Origin: Symbiodinium natans
Taxonomy: Eukaryota; Sar; Dinophyceae; Suessiales; Symbiodiniaceae
Assembly: GCA_905221605.1 (NCBI GenBank)
Contig: CAJNDS010000380.1
Location: forward strand, 564,001 to 628,000
DNA length: 64,000 nucleotides
Reading direction: 5' to 3'
Numbering within the stretch: the first letter of the stretch is position 1; each line of letters begins with the position of its first letter. A program made the translations under genes and the position numbers. Under the pieces are notes generated by a model. The model was not told the DNA's origin, did no database searches, and saw only the letters and a list, made by a program, of their open reading frames with translations. This document shows positions 13,212-25,034 of this stretch, in pieces.

Positions 13212-13306
13212 TTCCAGGTCCTCCTCGTAAAGCTCTTCACCATCCTTGGATCCCTGAGCCAAGAGGGCCTCTTGCAGGGCGTCTCCCGAGATACCACCAC
13301 ACAAGC
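13212..13306 (-). CDS. TMEM43-like protein, internal exon
   Basis: After acceptor TGGCAG, the minus frame reads LCGGISGDALQEALLAQG and continues SKDGEELYEEDLE. The pattern L-L-x-x-G followed by an acidic E-E-L/V helix is the TMEM43 segment that precedes the W-G-L-R helix. A GAA|GTTGGC donor leaves phase 0, matching the exon at 12035. The alignment is short, so this exon rests partly on position. Confidence 0.45.
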
Positions 13307-13569
13307 CTGCCAGGAGAGGTTTGCCGTGCTTTCGCGCTACTCTACCATCTCAAGCTTCAACTGCGGCACAAGCATGCTTCAGTGGAACACAAGGTGTTGT
13401 GCATTGCTGTTGCGGTTTAGTTCGCAGATCATGGGCCAACCTCGGTAAACCAGCCGATATGGTAAGAATGTGGCCTCAATCACACAGCTGTGGCATGCTT
13501 TGCATGCGACCAACACTTTGAAACAACAGGTGTTGCAGCCAGCTCTTCAATGGACAAGGCTCTGCATTG

Positions 13570-13646
13570 GGATGCTGCTTGTCATCCGTCTGCAGCGCCA
13601 TGACCGAAGCCGGTCCATCTTGCACGTACTTGAAGCGGACGCGCAC
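13570..13646 (-). CDS. TMEM43-like protein, internal exon (3' end approximate)
   Basis: After acceptor GGTCTCAG, the minus frame reads VRVRFKYVQDGPASVMALQ. This matches the lumenal strand of TMEM43 (G-D-x-R-V-x-F-x-Y followed by a V-x-V strand). The donor was not resolved, so the lower boundary is approximate. Confidence 0.45.
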
Positions 13647-13904
13647 CTGAGACCGGGTGGTACAGTTGCGGAATCTGCTTGACAAACACGACCACTTAAC
13701 ATCCAAGGTACACTACCCACTGTGGGTGCTGCGGCGGCAGCGCCTGGGTAGAAGAACCTCACAGACACAGAATGAGCCCCTCGAGCATAAAGGCTCGACA
13801 CAGATACCGTTTATCCATGCCCAGTACGAGTGTGATCATCAATCAGGGCACCAGTCTTCTGATTTCTCGAAGCGCTTCCCACCGAACTCGACGATTTTGA
13901 TCAA

Positions 13905-13975
13905 GCCATTTGCATCTTGCCAGTCGCCCAGCTGCTGCACCAACGGCTGCGGCAAGTAATGGCTATCCTCGGAAC
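13905..13975 (-). CDS. TMEM43-like protein, internal exon (boundaries approximate)
   Basis: The minus frame reads EDSHYLPQPLVQQLGDWQDA. This resembles the TMEM43 segment F-x-L-S/P-x-x-L-V/I-D-x-V-D in the lumenal domain. The flanking splice sites are uncertain. Order and strand fit the rest of the chain. Confidence 0.35.
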
Positions 13976-14064
13976 AACAGAAGACTCTCCTGCGAAGCTG
14001 CGTTAACTGGACCAGCACCCACACAACCGTCAACACGCTTAGAACCGGAAAAGTCCCAGAATTG

Positions 14065-14347
14065 AGGTCTCAGTGTCTTTAGTGAAGGAATTTCAAAATT
14101 CTGCCCAGCGTCGCCGTACTTGACGGTGCTGTTGGTCGTCTCTTCCGTGCCACAGTTCAGACCAGAAACAGATATCGAGTTGCTATGAGAAGGCTGGTTA
14201 AATGACGCCGAATCAATTTGGGTACCAGACCAGATCTTGGAATACTCATACCGGGTGATCGTCGTCTCACCACCACCCAATGAGTCCTTCTTCTTCTCCT
14301 CCTTCTTGGTCTCTTTCCACTGGTACACTTGGACCTCACTCTTCAGC
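14065..14347 (-). CDS. TMEM43-like protein, internal exon with YQW motif
   Basis: After a CTTCTGCCAG acceptor (exon starts at 14347), the minus frame reads LKSEVQVYQWKE, then a Lys/Glu-rich insert, then TRYEYSKIWS and SASFNQPSHSNS. The order L-R/K-x-x-V-x-x-Y-Q-W, then Y-x-Y-x-x-x-W, then a F-x-x-P-x-H-x-N-P/S stretch is diagnostic of TMEM43-family lumenal domains. This is the strongest single exon of the gene. The donor is unresolved; the frame stays open to 13963. Confidence 0.7.
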
Positions 14348-15656
14348 CTGGCAGAAGGTAGAGAACACAAATGGCGTCAAGCTCTTGCACCATAAGCTCA
14401 CAAGTCCACACCCCGCATCCTCAAACAAGCCCCTACACAGTCACCCGCGAATTCTAAAAACCATTCAGAACCTACTGGGCTAGGAAAGTATCCAAGCCCC
14501 TTAGACTCTGGGAAGACGTAATTTCGAACACCATGCGCGACTGCCTCAAGCAGCCGCTGCTCATGCACAGAGCTGGGAAGCGCCGGTCCTCTCTTGGCTC
14601 TAGCAGCCTAGCAGGGCCTAGCAGCTAGCAACATCTCAGGCCAAAATGTTATAAGGTCCAAAGCATAAAGGTAGAGCACAGTAGAATCAGAAAGTTCACA
14701 GAGTAACCTGTTTGTGCGCACTTATTGGCTTGCTGGTTTGGTGCAAAACGCCCGAAGACCTGAAAACTTTTGTGGAGGTAGATGGACTTAGGAAATCCTA
14801 CGCGCGGAGGCTCCAGGAAGATGCAAGGGTACCCCTTACCCATGCGACACCTATCCATGTCACATCTCCTTCATCTCATCCATGCCTGTTGCATCCGCAT
14901 CGTTCACGTGAACCAACCTTCGTGCCGGGGAGAGAAACTGCAGACACAGGCTCTGGCTTGGTTTCTAGAATAAATCAAGGTCCTCATTCCTGTGAGATTG
15001 AACAAGTCAGCTTGAGAAAGAGGGCAAATTTGTCTGAGCCAACTCTTCCCAAAAGCGCAATGGGTTGAAAGAGAAGCCTTACACATGGCACCTCGAACGG
15101 AAAACCTTGGAAAGTGCGTCTTGGGAAGGTTTGGGGCACATGCTCGGCACTTGTCACGTGCCACAGCTGAAAGCACGAGCATGACTAGCCTTCAATGCGT
15201 AATCGGCGCAATCTCCCAAAACAAACCGAGCAACGTCCCGTGCAACTTTTCATCGACAGACCTTGGACCCAGTTGGCCGTGAACAAGGGCCAGCTCCACA
15301 AAACTAATGAAGCATAGCCTGGACTCAGCTACCGCTGCAAAGCAAGCGAAATCACAACAGTGCTACCAAAAGCCCTATGAAACTGCTGCAGAAGCACTTC
15401 GAAGAAATGCTCTGCACCTGCACACAAAGTCGCCCACTCCAAGAAAGAATCTCTCATTGCTTCAAAACATTGAAACTTCAAAAACATGAACTTTACGGAA
15501 GCAACCGTGCAAACCGTTTGAACAGGACCGGGGGCACTTGCGAGGCGCCTCTGTCAGTCCCAGGCTCAGGATGCTTTCCTGCGTTGGCAAGCGTAGCAGC
15601 CATATTTCGCAATCCGAATTTCACCACTGGTCCAATAACTTGCAGAAACCTGCACT

Positions 15657-15752
15657 GCATCTCCTGCTGGGCGTTTCTGCGCTCATTCATCCACATCAAT
15701 GCCTTAAACATCAGGAGCCCGAGGGAAACAGTTGCAAAATCAAGAGCAACCG
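15657..15752 (-). CDS. TMEM43-like protein, N-terminal membrane exon
   Basis: After a TTTCATTTCAG acceptor, the minus frame reads VALDFATVSLGLLMFKAL then MWMNERRNAQQEM. A membrane helix ending in N-E-x-R is the conserved N-terminal signature of TMEM43 (NEGR in animals). A GATGCA|GTGCAG donor is possible. The exon between this and the YQW exon (about 14.4-15.6 kb) was not identified. Confidence 0.5.
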
Positions 15753-16259
15753 CTGAAATGAAAGGACATGAAGGGACCAAGCTGCCAATGAAAATGGTAT
15801 GAGAATAAGGCCAACAAGCACACTCCCAAAGGATTCGCCAAGTCGGGAAAACCACGACCTCATGCCCGAAGCTCAAGCCAAGCTGGCAGCCCAATGGCAG
15901 CCCAACTTGCACACAATCGCAACTTCCAAAGTCTGGCACTGGTTGGTAACAGTCGTCGTGGGCTCTTGCTGCAGCTTCTGAATAAGGCTTGATTCCTGCA
16001 GTCATCAGCAAGAAGATATTGTCATCACTCTGTTGAAAACACAGGGCTTGCACGACATCAATGGCATGGATTGTTTTCATATTACTGCTTGGCCCACACT
16101 CCTCTGGCAGCATTGGCGTTTGCCCAGGCCGTAAACGTATTTTTCCAAAATCACGTGTCTTGTGGTTCGCCACATGATCCTTCAACGCCACACTTTCCTG
16201 CAAACAAGCACGGTCAACGTTCTGAAAACCGTGCTGCGTGCACTGCAAAACACTTCCTG

Positions 16260-18110
16260 CAATAGCACCATGGACCCGGCAGGCGCTTCATGAAGCAAAT
16301 CTTGGACCTCAGAAGATTTCATGCGGCGCTCGTCGAAAAGCAACCTGAACCTAGCTTCGCGACGACAGCCACCAAAAAAACCTCACAAGACACCATCACT
16401 GCAACTGAGGAGTTGGATTCAGCATGTCATTTGTTCCAAAGATACATGCAGCCACGTTGCTAATTCCGGGCTTTTATCTGCGTAGGTCGCAATGATCAGG
16501 TTCGCCAAAACAATTGCAAGCATGCCTGATTCGCTGCAAGTTTCTGCCCCTACCAATAGAACTGACAACAGAACATGCTCAGGCACCAAAACAGCCGCGC
16601 TGCTGTTTTATGAAGCCCGGCACTGCCGAAGTCGGTGGGTGCAACGCCAACGTCGTTAGAGGTTCCAGTCTTGGCAGCTGGAAGTTTGTTAAATGTGCAT
16701 CGTCCACGATACCAATTTTGAAGAACGCACACAAACACTGCGCAGCAAAGATGCACCGGGAGTAGCAAGCTCCATGCGGCATTGCTGTGACAATGCTGGG
16801 TTTGAGCCATATGCGCCACACGTCAAACGTGAACAACGACAAACCACGTTTGCAAAGCAGCTGACACCGATTTACACCTTGTTGGCACTCGAACCTAATT
16901 GGATCTGGATCCTGCCATGAACAATCTAAAAAACTGTTCAAATTTGATGTCTGCATCGCTCGGCGATACTGGGTACACATGTTGGATGCGATTGGGAACA
17001 ATCACAACCTCCTACCGAGAACGGAGATGCAAGTCGGCAGAACTTGGACATTTGGGATTAATCATGTACAAATCAATGCAATCCAAAAGCACATGCTGCA
17101 GCTGCAACCTCTTTGGGTTTACGAATATGGAATAATCAGAGGAACACTCCTGCTGCAGCAAAGGATGCTGGTATGGTGCAAGAGCCCGGTGCGCTCCATC
17201 GTCTCGTTCACGATTCACGCGACAATGGCGTTATGCTGCCACTTTCAAAAACGTTTGCTTTCAACATATCCATGCTCAGTCTCTAATGCCAATCTGTTTT
17301 TATCTGTTTTGTACACATGTTTTCAAGTGGTCACTTTTGTTCACTTTGTTGAACGTTAAAAGCAATCTGGAAAACAAGCTCTTGACATTTTAACTACACG
17401 CCGCAACCAATAAAATCAAAAACAATACGCATGCCAACTCCACCAACTGACCAACCTTTGCCAGACAAACCAAACTTACCAACGTCAACAAAAGCCAACA
17501 GCTAGTAGGACGCGTGTTTGTTGGAGGCCGAATTTTGCTACATTCTGTTCGGCGCGTGTGGTACTTATAGAACGTGCAAAATGGTGCGTTTAGCACTACA
17601 AAGTGCTAAGGATGCTGGCAAGGCCACGAGTCAAGGCCATTTTAGGAAAGAAACACCTGCGGAAAACTTCTTTGAGGTACAGGATTTTTGCTTTTGAATT
17701 GACCTGTAAATTTGATAGAAGCCACGAACCGACCCGGCACACATGAGGGACACAAGTTCCTTTTCAAAGGACCCCAGTAAGGGACTAGAACAAGAACTCC
17801 GTCCAAAACATGAAACTTTATGGGAACCAAAATTGGAACCTAAAATGGGACAGTGGCGAGGACACGATACGACACGACTCAAGAACAGAACACGCGGACA
17901 ACGACACAAGAAAAACGAAGATGAAGACACGACATGCAGACATAACATTCCAGCAGGTGGCTGATTTTCTCAGAATTCCAAACTTGCAAGTGGAGCAACC
18001 GGTAAGGCCACTTAATGGGGCCTAACCAGGTAAACGCCACCCACGCAGTGAAATCGAAGACGAGTTAGATTCCTCGAATCCAGCTGAAATCCGCGTCTAC
18101 TGAAAACGAA
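16260..18110. other. Non-coding stretch, no gene supported
   Basis: AT-richer sequence than the neighbouring retroelements, with short frames on both strands and no recognisable motif. It could be the 5' region or introns of the TMEM43-like gene upstream of its first identified exon. Confidence 0.4.
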
Positions 18111-18167
18111 TCAAGTTGAATCAAGTCGTCACTGAAATGAGAAAAACTGTACTTTCAAGTTCTTTTT

Positions 18168-18330
18168 GGTTTTTTTTCAGCGGACACCTCTTTACCACTT
18201 CAGCGGCCCAGTGGGCAGGTCTTTTGCCGTCAGTGAAACATGTCGGTACAATCACCAAAGCAACCACAAACCAAACAAAAACAAAAAACAACAAACGAAA
18301 CCAACGAACCCGACCCTTCGAAAGTGAAAC
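18168..18330 (-). repeat. SINE-like dispersed repeat, copy 1
   Basis: Read on the minus strand, the core is GCCGCTGAAGTGGTAAAGAGG followed by a short spacer and A8, preceded by a region that is T/G-rich on this strand. Recognisably related copies occur at about 40771-40950 and 46020-46199. A short dispersed unit ending in A fits a SINE or a retroposed 3' UTR. It contains an A-box-like stretch on the plus strand but no convincing B box. Confidence 0.45.
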
Positions 18331-18339
18331 GTCATCCCG

Positions 18340-18606
18340 GCTCCCAGAACACGATGAAGACGAAGTGGTGCCCAAGCAATACAAGTGGAACGCCGACGTG
18401 GACGTGGTCGTAGTGGCAGGCGCCCTTCCAGGAACTGCGAGCCCCAGCCGTCCGCCTTGTGGCTGCTCGATGAGAGCGCCCACGCTCAGTTTCGCGCAGT
18501 GCTCCTCGCCCTCGGGCCAGGCCTTCTCCATGATCTCCAGCACCCGCGCCAGGCAGGCCGGCGCCACGTGGGCCGTGGCGGCAATTGCCAGCACTGGCCC
18601 GGTTAA
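18340..18606 (-). CDS. Coding-looking terminal exon, function unknown
   Basis: The minus frame reads VLAIAATAHVAPACLARVLE, then an acidic helix with AWPEGEEHCAK and GALIEQPQGGRLGL. Composition is protein-like, unlike the surroundings, and GC content is high. It runs toward the SINE-like A-tailed repeat at 18168-18330, which would then lie in its 3' UTR. No family is recognised. The reading frame after LAVPG and the true stop are uncertain. Confidence 0.25.
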
Positions 18607-18896
18607 TGTTCAAGACTTCTCAGCAGGCTTACCACCTGGCGGCGAAGTGTGCTCCGTGGGTTGGTGGACCATGGAGCTGCGTTACCGGGTCGTTTTCATA
18701 ACTTCGACTTTTGCCTCACAGCAAAATGCGGGCGCAAAGCACTCTCCCCCTTTATTCACCGGCAAACCTTTGACACAAGGCAGTTTTCCCAACAAGCACT
18801 GCATGACCTAACCCTAGTTGGGGAGAGGAGTCAAACCCTAGTCCTAAGTCCCGAAAGGGAGGGGCCTAGGGTATCAACGACTCGCTCTCCTGTTTT

Positions 18897-19090
18897 CAGC
18901 GGTGCTGCTCTGGGCGAAAGAGTAGAATGCTTCGTGGGAAAGGCTGGGCAATATCCCACGAGCATGAAAGGCCATCACACCCCCTGTTGAGGTGAGATGA
19001 GGTTCAGCAGTGCTGCTCTGGGCGAAAGAGTAGAATGCTTCGTGGGAAGGCTGGGCAATATCCCACGAGCATGAAAGGCCATCACACCCC
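18897..19090. repeat. Two direct repeats in the tail of element A
   Basis: Copies at 18897-18984 and 19005-19090 differ by very few bases, separated by a 20-bp spacer. The corresponding tail of element B has only one related block, so the duplication is specific to A. Confidence 0.85.
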
Positions 19091-19173
19091 CACTTCAGGG
19101 GCCCAGGGCAGACCGGTGAATGCATTAGGCCTATATACCCCCACCGCGGGCGGTCTGGCTGGTGCCCGGGGCA

Positions 19174-20832
19174 CTAGGCTGGATGTCCTGAGACCTGCAC
19201 TAGGCCAGTGCTCCAGTTGGCGTTGGGGGGCCATAGGCTGACCTCGTGCTCAGACCGAGCTAGGTCTTGCAGGTTGACGTGGAATCTCTTGGATTTGGTG
19301 GCGCTGGTGAACTTCTGTAGGCGGTTTCGGCTAAGATCGTCAGCGTCTGTGTTCTTCACTCCTGGTATGTGGCCCACTTCTAGGCTCAGACCTTTAGCGT
19401 GGGCCCAGGAGGCTACCTTCTGCAGGAAAAGGCTGAGAGGAAAAGCCGTGGTAAACAGCTTGTTGACTGAGGCTTGCGTTGGGCTATTGTCACTGAGAGT
19501 GGGCAAGCAAAAGCGAAGGCTGGAGCAGCCGGTGGCCGAATAGGCCATCTGCAATAGGACCCACTGTGCGATGGTCTCGAAGCAGGCAATGTATTGCTGG
19601 GCGTCTTTCGTGAGGAAAGGCCAATGGGCGCGTAGTTCTGCTATGGACCACTGTTGTGCGAACCAGAAAGTCTGGCTGGAAGTGCACAGCCAACCCCCGA
19701 TCCCAACTTGAGAGCCATCTGCCATGGCGTCTGCTGCCGAGAGGCAGGGGAGTAAAGGCGGCTGGGCCAGGGGCATGCGGAATTCGTGTGTAAAGCACTG
19801 GGCGAGCCAGTGTAAGGCGGCTTTGCTGTCGTTTCGCAATGTGATTTCTTGTGCGTTTGGGTCAGCGATGCGCACCCATACAGTTTTGTCTGCAGCTGGG
19901 ATGGGCCATATGTCCGTTTTCGAAGACACCGGCTTCCCTTTGACCTCAATTACCTTGGCCTTTATGGGCAGTTGTAAGAAAGAGGCGTCCTTTGTGACTC
20001 GGCACTGGCGAGGTGGGATGGGATATTGGGTCCCTGGCGGGCTGTGCAAGTCTGCGTATAGCGGGGCGGCAAAGCAGCGCAGGTGTGAGCTTACGATTTG
20101 GCCGAGGCAAGATTCGAGCTCCTTGCGGGGAACTCGCCTGTGTTCCAGAAGGCTGAGTAACTGGGCGCGCAGCTTATCCAGCTTGGGCTGGGCTAGGCAT
20201 ACGGACTCTGTGGCAAAGCAAAACTTCCAACCGCACCAAACAAGCTGGTCGCCGAAGGCGGCCTTCTTCCAGCTGATCGGGGCCCCGATGACCGTAAGGA
20301 AGGCCACAGTGAGGGCCAGCTGTTCGGGGGCCTTGTGTCTGAGTAGGCACATCAGAAGGTCGTCCACGTAGAGCCAGGCTTTGTGGGGCTCGTGGGCTAA
20401 AACGTGGTGCAGTAGGCGTAGCAGCAGGGCCCCCACCCTTTGCCAGGCTGAAGATCGTGCGCCGAAGTGGCACACGACGTAGGCAAAGAGGCGTCCGGCG
20501 TGCTTGAAAAGCAATAGGCCTTGGTCCGAGGGCTTGACTTTGACACGCTTGTGGGCTGCTTTGAAGTCGAGGGCGGCGCCTTGGGAAGCGTGTCTGGGGT
20601 CTTTGGGCTTGAAGGAGGCCCTAACGTCTGCAGATGTGGGCAAGCAGACTCGTTCAGGCAATGTGCAAAGTGGGTTTACATTGCAAATTGAGCTGTCTAG
20701 GACCATTCTGGGATCTTTGCCCTCGGCCTGTACTACGACAAGCTTGCCGACGGCGATGCCTTTGGGCCAGCGTAGGCGTGCTGAGGCTTCGCCGCCTTGG
20801 ACTTCAGCCACCCACCCCTGGGCGCTCCTCAT
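19174..20832 (-). pseudogene. Element A reverse transcriptase-RNase H core
   Basis: A 552-aa open frame carries the RT palm and RNase H of a DIRS-type element. LDFKAAHK is the first catalytic-aspartate strand of the palm, and LYVDDLL (codons near 20359-20370) is the Y-x-D-D box. An RNase H-like strand AMADGSQVGIGGW follows, and near the C-terminus NTDADDLSR is the D-A/D-D-x-x-S-R box typical of DIRS/Ty3 RNase H. The 20829-21380 frame supplies the RT fingers in another phase, so the gene is split by a frameshift near 20840. Element B at 52.9-53.7 kb carries a close relative. No start codon with context could be chosen; treat it as a fragment. Confidence 0.75.
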
Positions 20833-21380
20833 CTATGAGTTGGCTGGGCTTCGACGTTCTTCCAACTGGAGTCACACTCCTTTAGGCATGTGTCTAGGGG
20901 GTGACCCCCATCGACAGAAGGCCACTGATGGCTGCTGGGAATGGGCTCGAAGATGCCAGTGGGCACCCCCTCTTGGAGGATAGAGGGCAGGTGTTTGTCT
21001 ATGTCTGCGGTGAGTTGTGCCAAATGGGCAAGAAGGGACAGGCGGAAAGGCTGTCCTTCCTCAGTCCGGCTGGCCAAGGAGGGGTGCATGCGCAAGGCCA
21101 AGGCTACTTCCTGCAAGAGGGACTGTTGTTCCGACCCCGAGATGGGGTGTTCGGGCTTCCCCTGTGCCAGGTGGGCTGTGATGCGCTTGTATCTATCCCC
21201 ATCTAGGCACCACTTCTGTAGGGCATCTGACAGAGGTTTCAGTGGGCTAGTTTTCTGACTAGGCAACGAGCCGTCCGCGGAACTGCGTAGCAGCTCCGTC
21301 GCAAATCGGGGCCCGTGGGCCACTCGAGGCCATGTGCGTCGGAGGCGTTGGGGAGTCTGGTAAGGCTTCTGCGGGCCCAC
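20829..21380 (-). pseudogene. Element A, RT N-terminal fingers segment
   Basis: The frame contains DGDRYKRITAHLAQGKPEHP, with an almost identical stretch in element B (52860-52925), then IDKHLPSILQEGVPTGIFEP, a usual lead into RT fingers. It should be continuous with the methyltransferase-like segment upstream and the RT core downstream, but a frameshift lies on each side (near 21290 and 20840). Confidence 0.6.
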
Positions 21381-22002
21381 CTGGTTGGGCCCAGAGGAAG
21401 TTAAAGCAGCCTAGAAGGGCTTGTGCCAGGGAAGCTGGGTACTCTGCTGTCTGGGAGCTAATGAAGTTCCCTGCTTGATCCCTCTTGCGCTTGATTGACT
21501 CGTGGCGATAGGTGTGCCTGCATGAGGACTGTATGGGCTGTATGTGTGGGCTGTTGGAGGCGAAGGCCCAGGATTTGGCCCATGTGCATCCATGTGTGCA
21601 GGCGGCGACGTGCACGACGTGTGCTGAGGCTGACTGAAGAAGTTGTTGGCATGAGGGCTCCAGCCAAGCCATGCTGGTAGGCGGGTTCTCCAAGACCCAG
21701 ATGCCCCCCGACGCCGCCACTGCGCGGCAAAGCTCGTGACATCTCAAGTGTATTGATTTGCTCTCGTGGGCTTGCTGGGAGAGCTTAGGCGAGTTCGATG
21801 GCAGGCCGTCCATGTGCTCCGGAGAGCGGCAAGGCGGGGGCCCCCCTGGTGCAAGCTTGAGAATGGAGTACTCTCGGCACGGAGGTGCGGCCACCAGGAG
21901 GCCGACTGACCCTGACCAGGCAAGTTGAAGCAGGCGGTGAAAGAAGGCATCTTGCAGGATATCGTGTTCGGCATTTATGGCAATGTCGATGGGCTCCCCC
22001 AC
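21259..22002 (-). pseudogene. Element A methyltransferase-like domain, 5' truncated
   Basis: The frame has VGLLVAAPPCREYS, with the P-P-C loop that carries the nucleophile in C5-cytosine methyltransferases, and 60 residues later GGIWVLENPP, resembling the E-N-V/P box of motif VI. The SAM-binding motif I is missing because the element ends at about 22017. Element B keeps that motif (LMDLFAGK). By family knowledge PPC plus ENV marks cytosine methyltransferases, but the rest is too divergent to assert activity. The first in-frame codon used is GTG; no real start is implied. Confidence 0.55.
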
Positions 22003-22151
22003 CTAGGGGTTAGGTCAAGGCCAGCTGTGAGCCGGGGTGCTCCAGCTGTGCAAAGGCATGCATGGGCAGAACGCAACGCTGCGGTGCATGATTCACTTGT
22101 GGGAAAACACACGGGAACCAAAAAACCCGAAGCGTCTCGGTTCAACAACTC

Positions 22152-22796
<645 letters not shown>

Positions 22797-23387
22797 TTTT
22801 TATTGAACGCTGAGCGAGCGGGCTCTGCTCATTGCGGGCGATTTGCACCGTCTGAGCACCGAAAATTGGTTTGGAGCTAATGGTTAGGAGAGGTGAATGA
22901 AACTGAATTCAACACTGAACAAGAAAGGTGAGACCTCACAGGATTTGGGATTGAACATAGACCGAGCTAGCTAGCTAAAGTGATACTAGGTGTAGCTTAG
23001 CGCTCAGATGTAAAAAAGTCTTCTCCCCGTCGTCCTAATGTGTTTCGCTGCGTCCAGCAAACACGCACCAATCTGCAATTGGGTCGTACCTGTTGGCCGT
23101 CGCCCGTAGTGTCCATCTAGTGGCGTCCCACATGGATCACTGTGCAGAGAGGCAGAGGATCGTAGGAGCTCAGCTGACGGGGATGGCGCTTGAAGACTAT
23201 GCAGCAGGTATTGGGCCGGTTACCTTCGACTGCGTGGTAGTTTCACTATGACCTCGGGATGAGGGCTTTTCCATGAGCCAGCTGGACGATGGCAGGCAGA
23301 TGAGGCATGTGTGGGGGTCAGACTGGTACGTAATTCACTGCTGAGGTGAGCAATTGCGGAGGGTGTATCCCCTGTTTTTTTTTTTTT

Positions 23388-23646
23388 GAGCTAGCTGGGA
23401 TGATGCAAGCGGGGTCATGGACTTGGTGTCGAATATTTGTCAGGAAATGGAGCGCTCATGGCGCAGGCTCTTCTGGCCATAACTGCAGTGTGTGCCCATA
23501 CGGCAGTGTGGAGGGGGTGTGCTGCTCGGAGTCTCATGGACCCCGCTGGCGGTCCACCAGGGTAAACCACGCAAGGTGGCAATTCTGGTATCCGCACCTG
23601 TGTGGATCATTGACTGTGCTCTTTTACAGGCCAGCCACAACCCTAT
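23388..23646. repeat. 259-bp direct repeat, copy 1
   Basis: Runs from GAGCTAGCTGGG to CCAGCCACAACCCTAT. The second copy is at 23878-24136, 490 bp downstream, with only a handful of differences. Both end with a TTTTACAGG acceptor-like stretch followed by the same 15 bases. Confidence 0.9.
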
Positions 23647-23877
23647 CTCGCTGGGAAGGATTGAGGAGGGCATGAGCATCAAGTGGGCTGCGATGAGCTG
23701 TGCTCATCTTTATGCGCAGATCATGTTGCACTTCCAGCTGGGGCTCATAAGGGCTGTTGGTGCACGCTGTTGTCAAACAGTTTCATGTGCTTGGGCTCTA
23801 CCTGTCGCATAAGCTACTCTGGCTTGATGATTAGCGAAGAAGGGCTCTGTCATGAGAACTGGTCAGTTAGCAAGTAA

Positions 23878-24136
23878 GAGCTAGCTGGGATGATGCAAGC
23901 GGGGTCATGGACTTGGTGTCGAATATTTGTCAGGAAATGGAGCGCTCATGGCGCAGGCTCCTCTGGCCATAACTGCAGTGTGTGCCCATACGGCAGTGTG
24001 GAGGGGGTGTGCTGCGCGGAGTCTCATGGACCCCGCTGGCGGTCCACCAGGGTAAACCACGCAAGGTGGCGATTCTGGTATCCGCACCTGTGTGGATCAT
24101 TGACTGTGCTCTTTTACAGGCCAGCCACAACCCTAT
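23878..24136. repeat. 259-bp direct repeat, copy 2
   Basis: Second copy of 23388-23646. A third, diverged partial copy can be followed from about 24447 to 24583 through the CGGTCCACC.GGGTAAACC core. Confidence 0.9.
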
Positions 24137-25034
24137 TTGTAACAGCTTCTGGGCTTGGGCAGTCTATCCGAAAAGCTGGTGTGTATGACTACAGTGACTA
24201 CTCGTGACCGCCCCGGCGTGCAATGGCTTGCAAGGCAGAGCGATGGGAGAGTGAACTGATGAGCAGAAATTGAGAATGGGAAAGGGGGGTAAGCGTTAGT
24301 TGGCGATTCAACTCTTTACGGTATAAGTTCGTTGATGCTGGGTGAGCAGTTTTCCAGCTCTGCGAGTTCCGCTTCGTAGCAAAGGAAGCAGAGCATTGCG
24401 CACGCAGACCGCAGGGGTTAGAACTGCAGTAAATCCCATCCTCATGTGCGTGGAAGGATGCGCTGCCCCGAGTCTCGTGGACTCGGCCGGCGGTCCACCG
24501 GGGTAAACCGCTCAATGCAGCAATTCCGGCATCCGCACCTCATGCTTTATTGCAACAGGAACGGTTGAGGCCAGCCACAATCCCTTCTACAATGAGTGGG
24601 GATATTATGCACCGTTACCGTTTGGGATCTCTGCGCGGCTGCTTGCCTGGAACTGCTCCCCTTCTCAAGAAAGAGTCCGGCACCCGTAGGTGCACCCTTG
24701 TGTGATTGGCCATGTCTGTGTTTAGTTGGGCCAGCTTCCAAGGCAAAAGCAGCGTGACTTGAGCTCTGCTTCCTGACTCGGATGTAGGATTCTTTCAAGC
24801 GCAGGGTAAGGCAGCTTGCAGAAGTAAGGTGCTGGCAAGCCTGATGAAAGCATAACAGTTACTGTTTGTTCCGCGAGCTGGCTGGTCTGAAGGTGTGGCG
24901 CTCGTATTGCTGTAGCGCAGGCTGTGGCCGCTGAGATGAACTCCAGCGCAGTTCATGTCACGACGGCCGCCACTGATAGATTTCAGCAACTGCCTTCCCA
25001 CTGTCTTTGGACCTGAGCGCTTTGCACCTGCGCA

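Larger units (their letters stand above)
18804..22017 (-). mobile_element. DIRS-like retroelement A, truncated and frameshifted
   Basis: Minus-strand order is methyltransferase-like segment, RT N-terminus, RT/RNase H core, then a 370-bp non-coding tail. The tail is homologous to the tail of element B (53693-54010): both share CGCCCAGAGCAGCAC and end in CCCCAACTAGGGTTAGGTC. The two limits chosen here carry inverted copies of about 20 bases (18804-18823 and 21997-22017), as DIRS-type inverted termini do. The recombinase and Gag genes are missing. A long (CTA)n tract starts 135 bp beyond the upper limit. Confidence 0.65.
22797..25034. other. Non-coding stretch with local duplications
   Basis: No recognisable gene. 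It contains a 259-bp direct duplication (listed) and a third, diverged partial relative near 24447-24583. Short frames overlap on both strands and show no motif. Confidence 0.45.

Noticed and set aside
18116-18811. 231-aa plus-strand frame
   Set aside because: It overlaps a more protein-like minus-strand frame and a SINE-like repeat; no recognisable domain.
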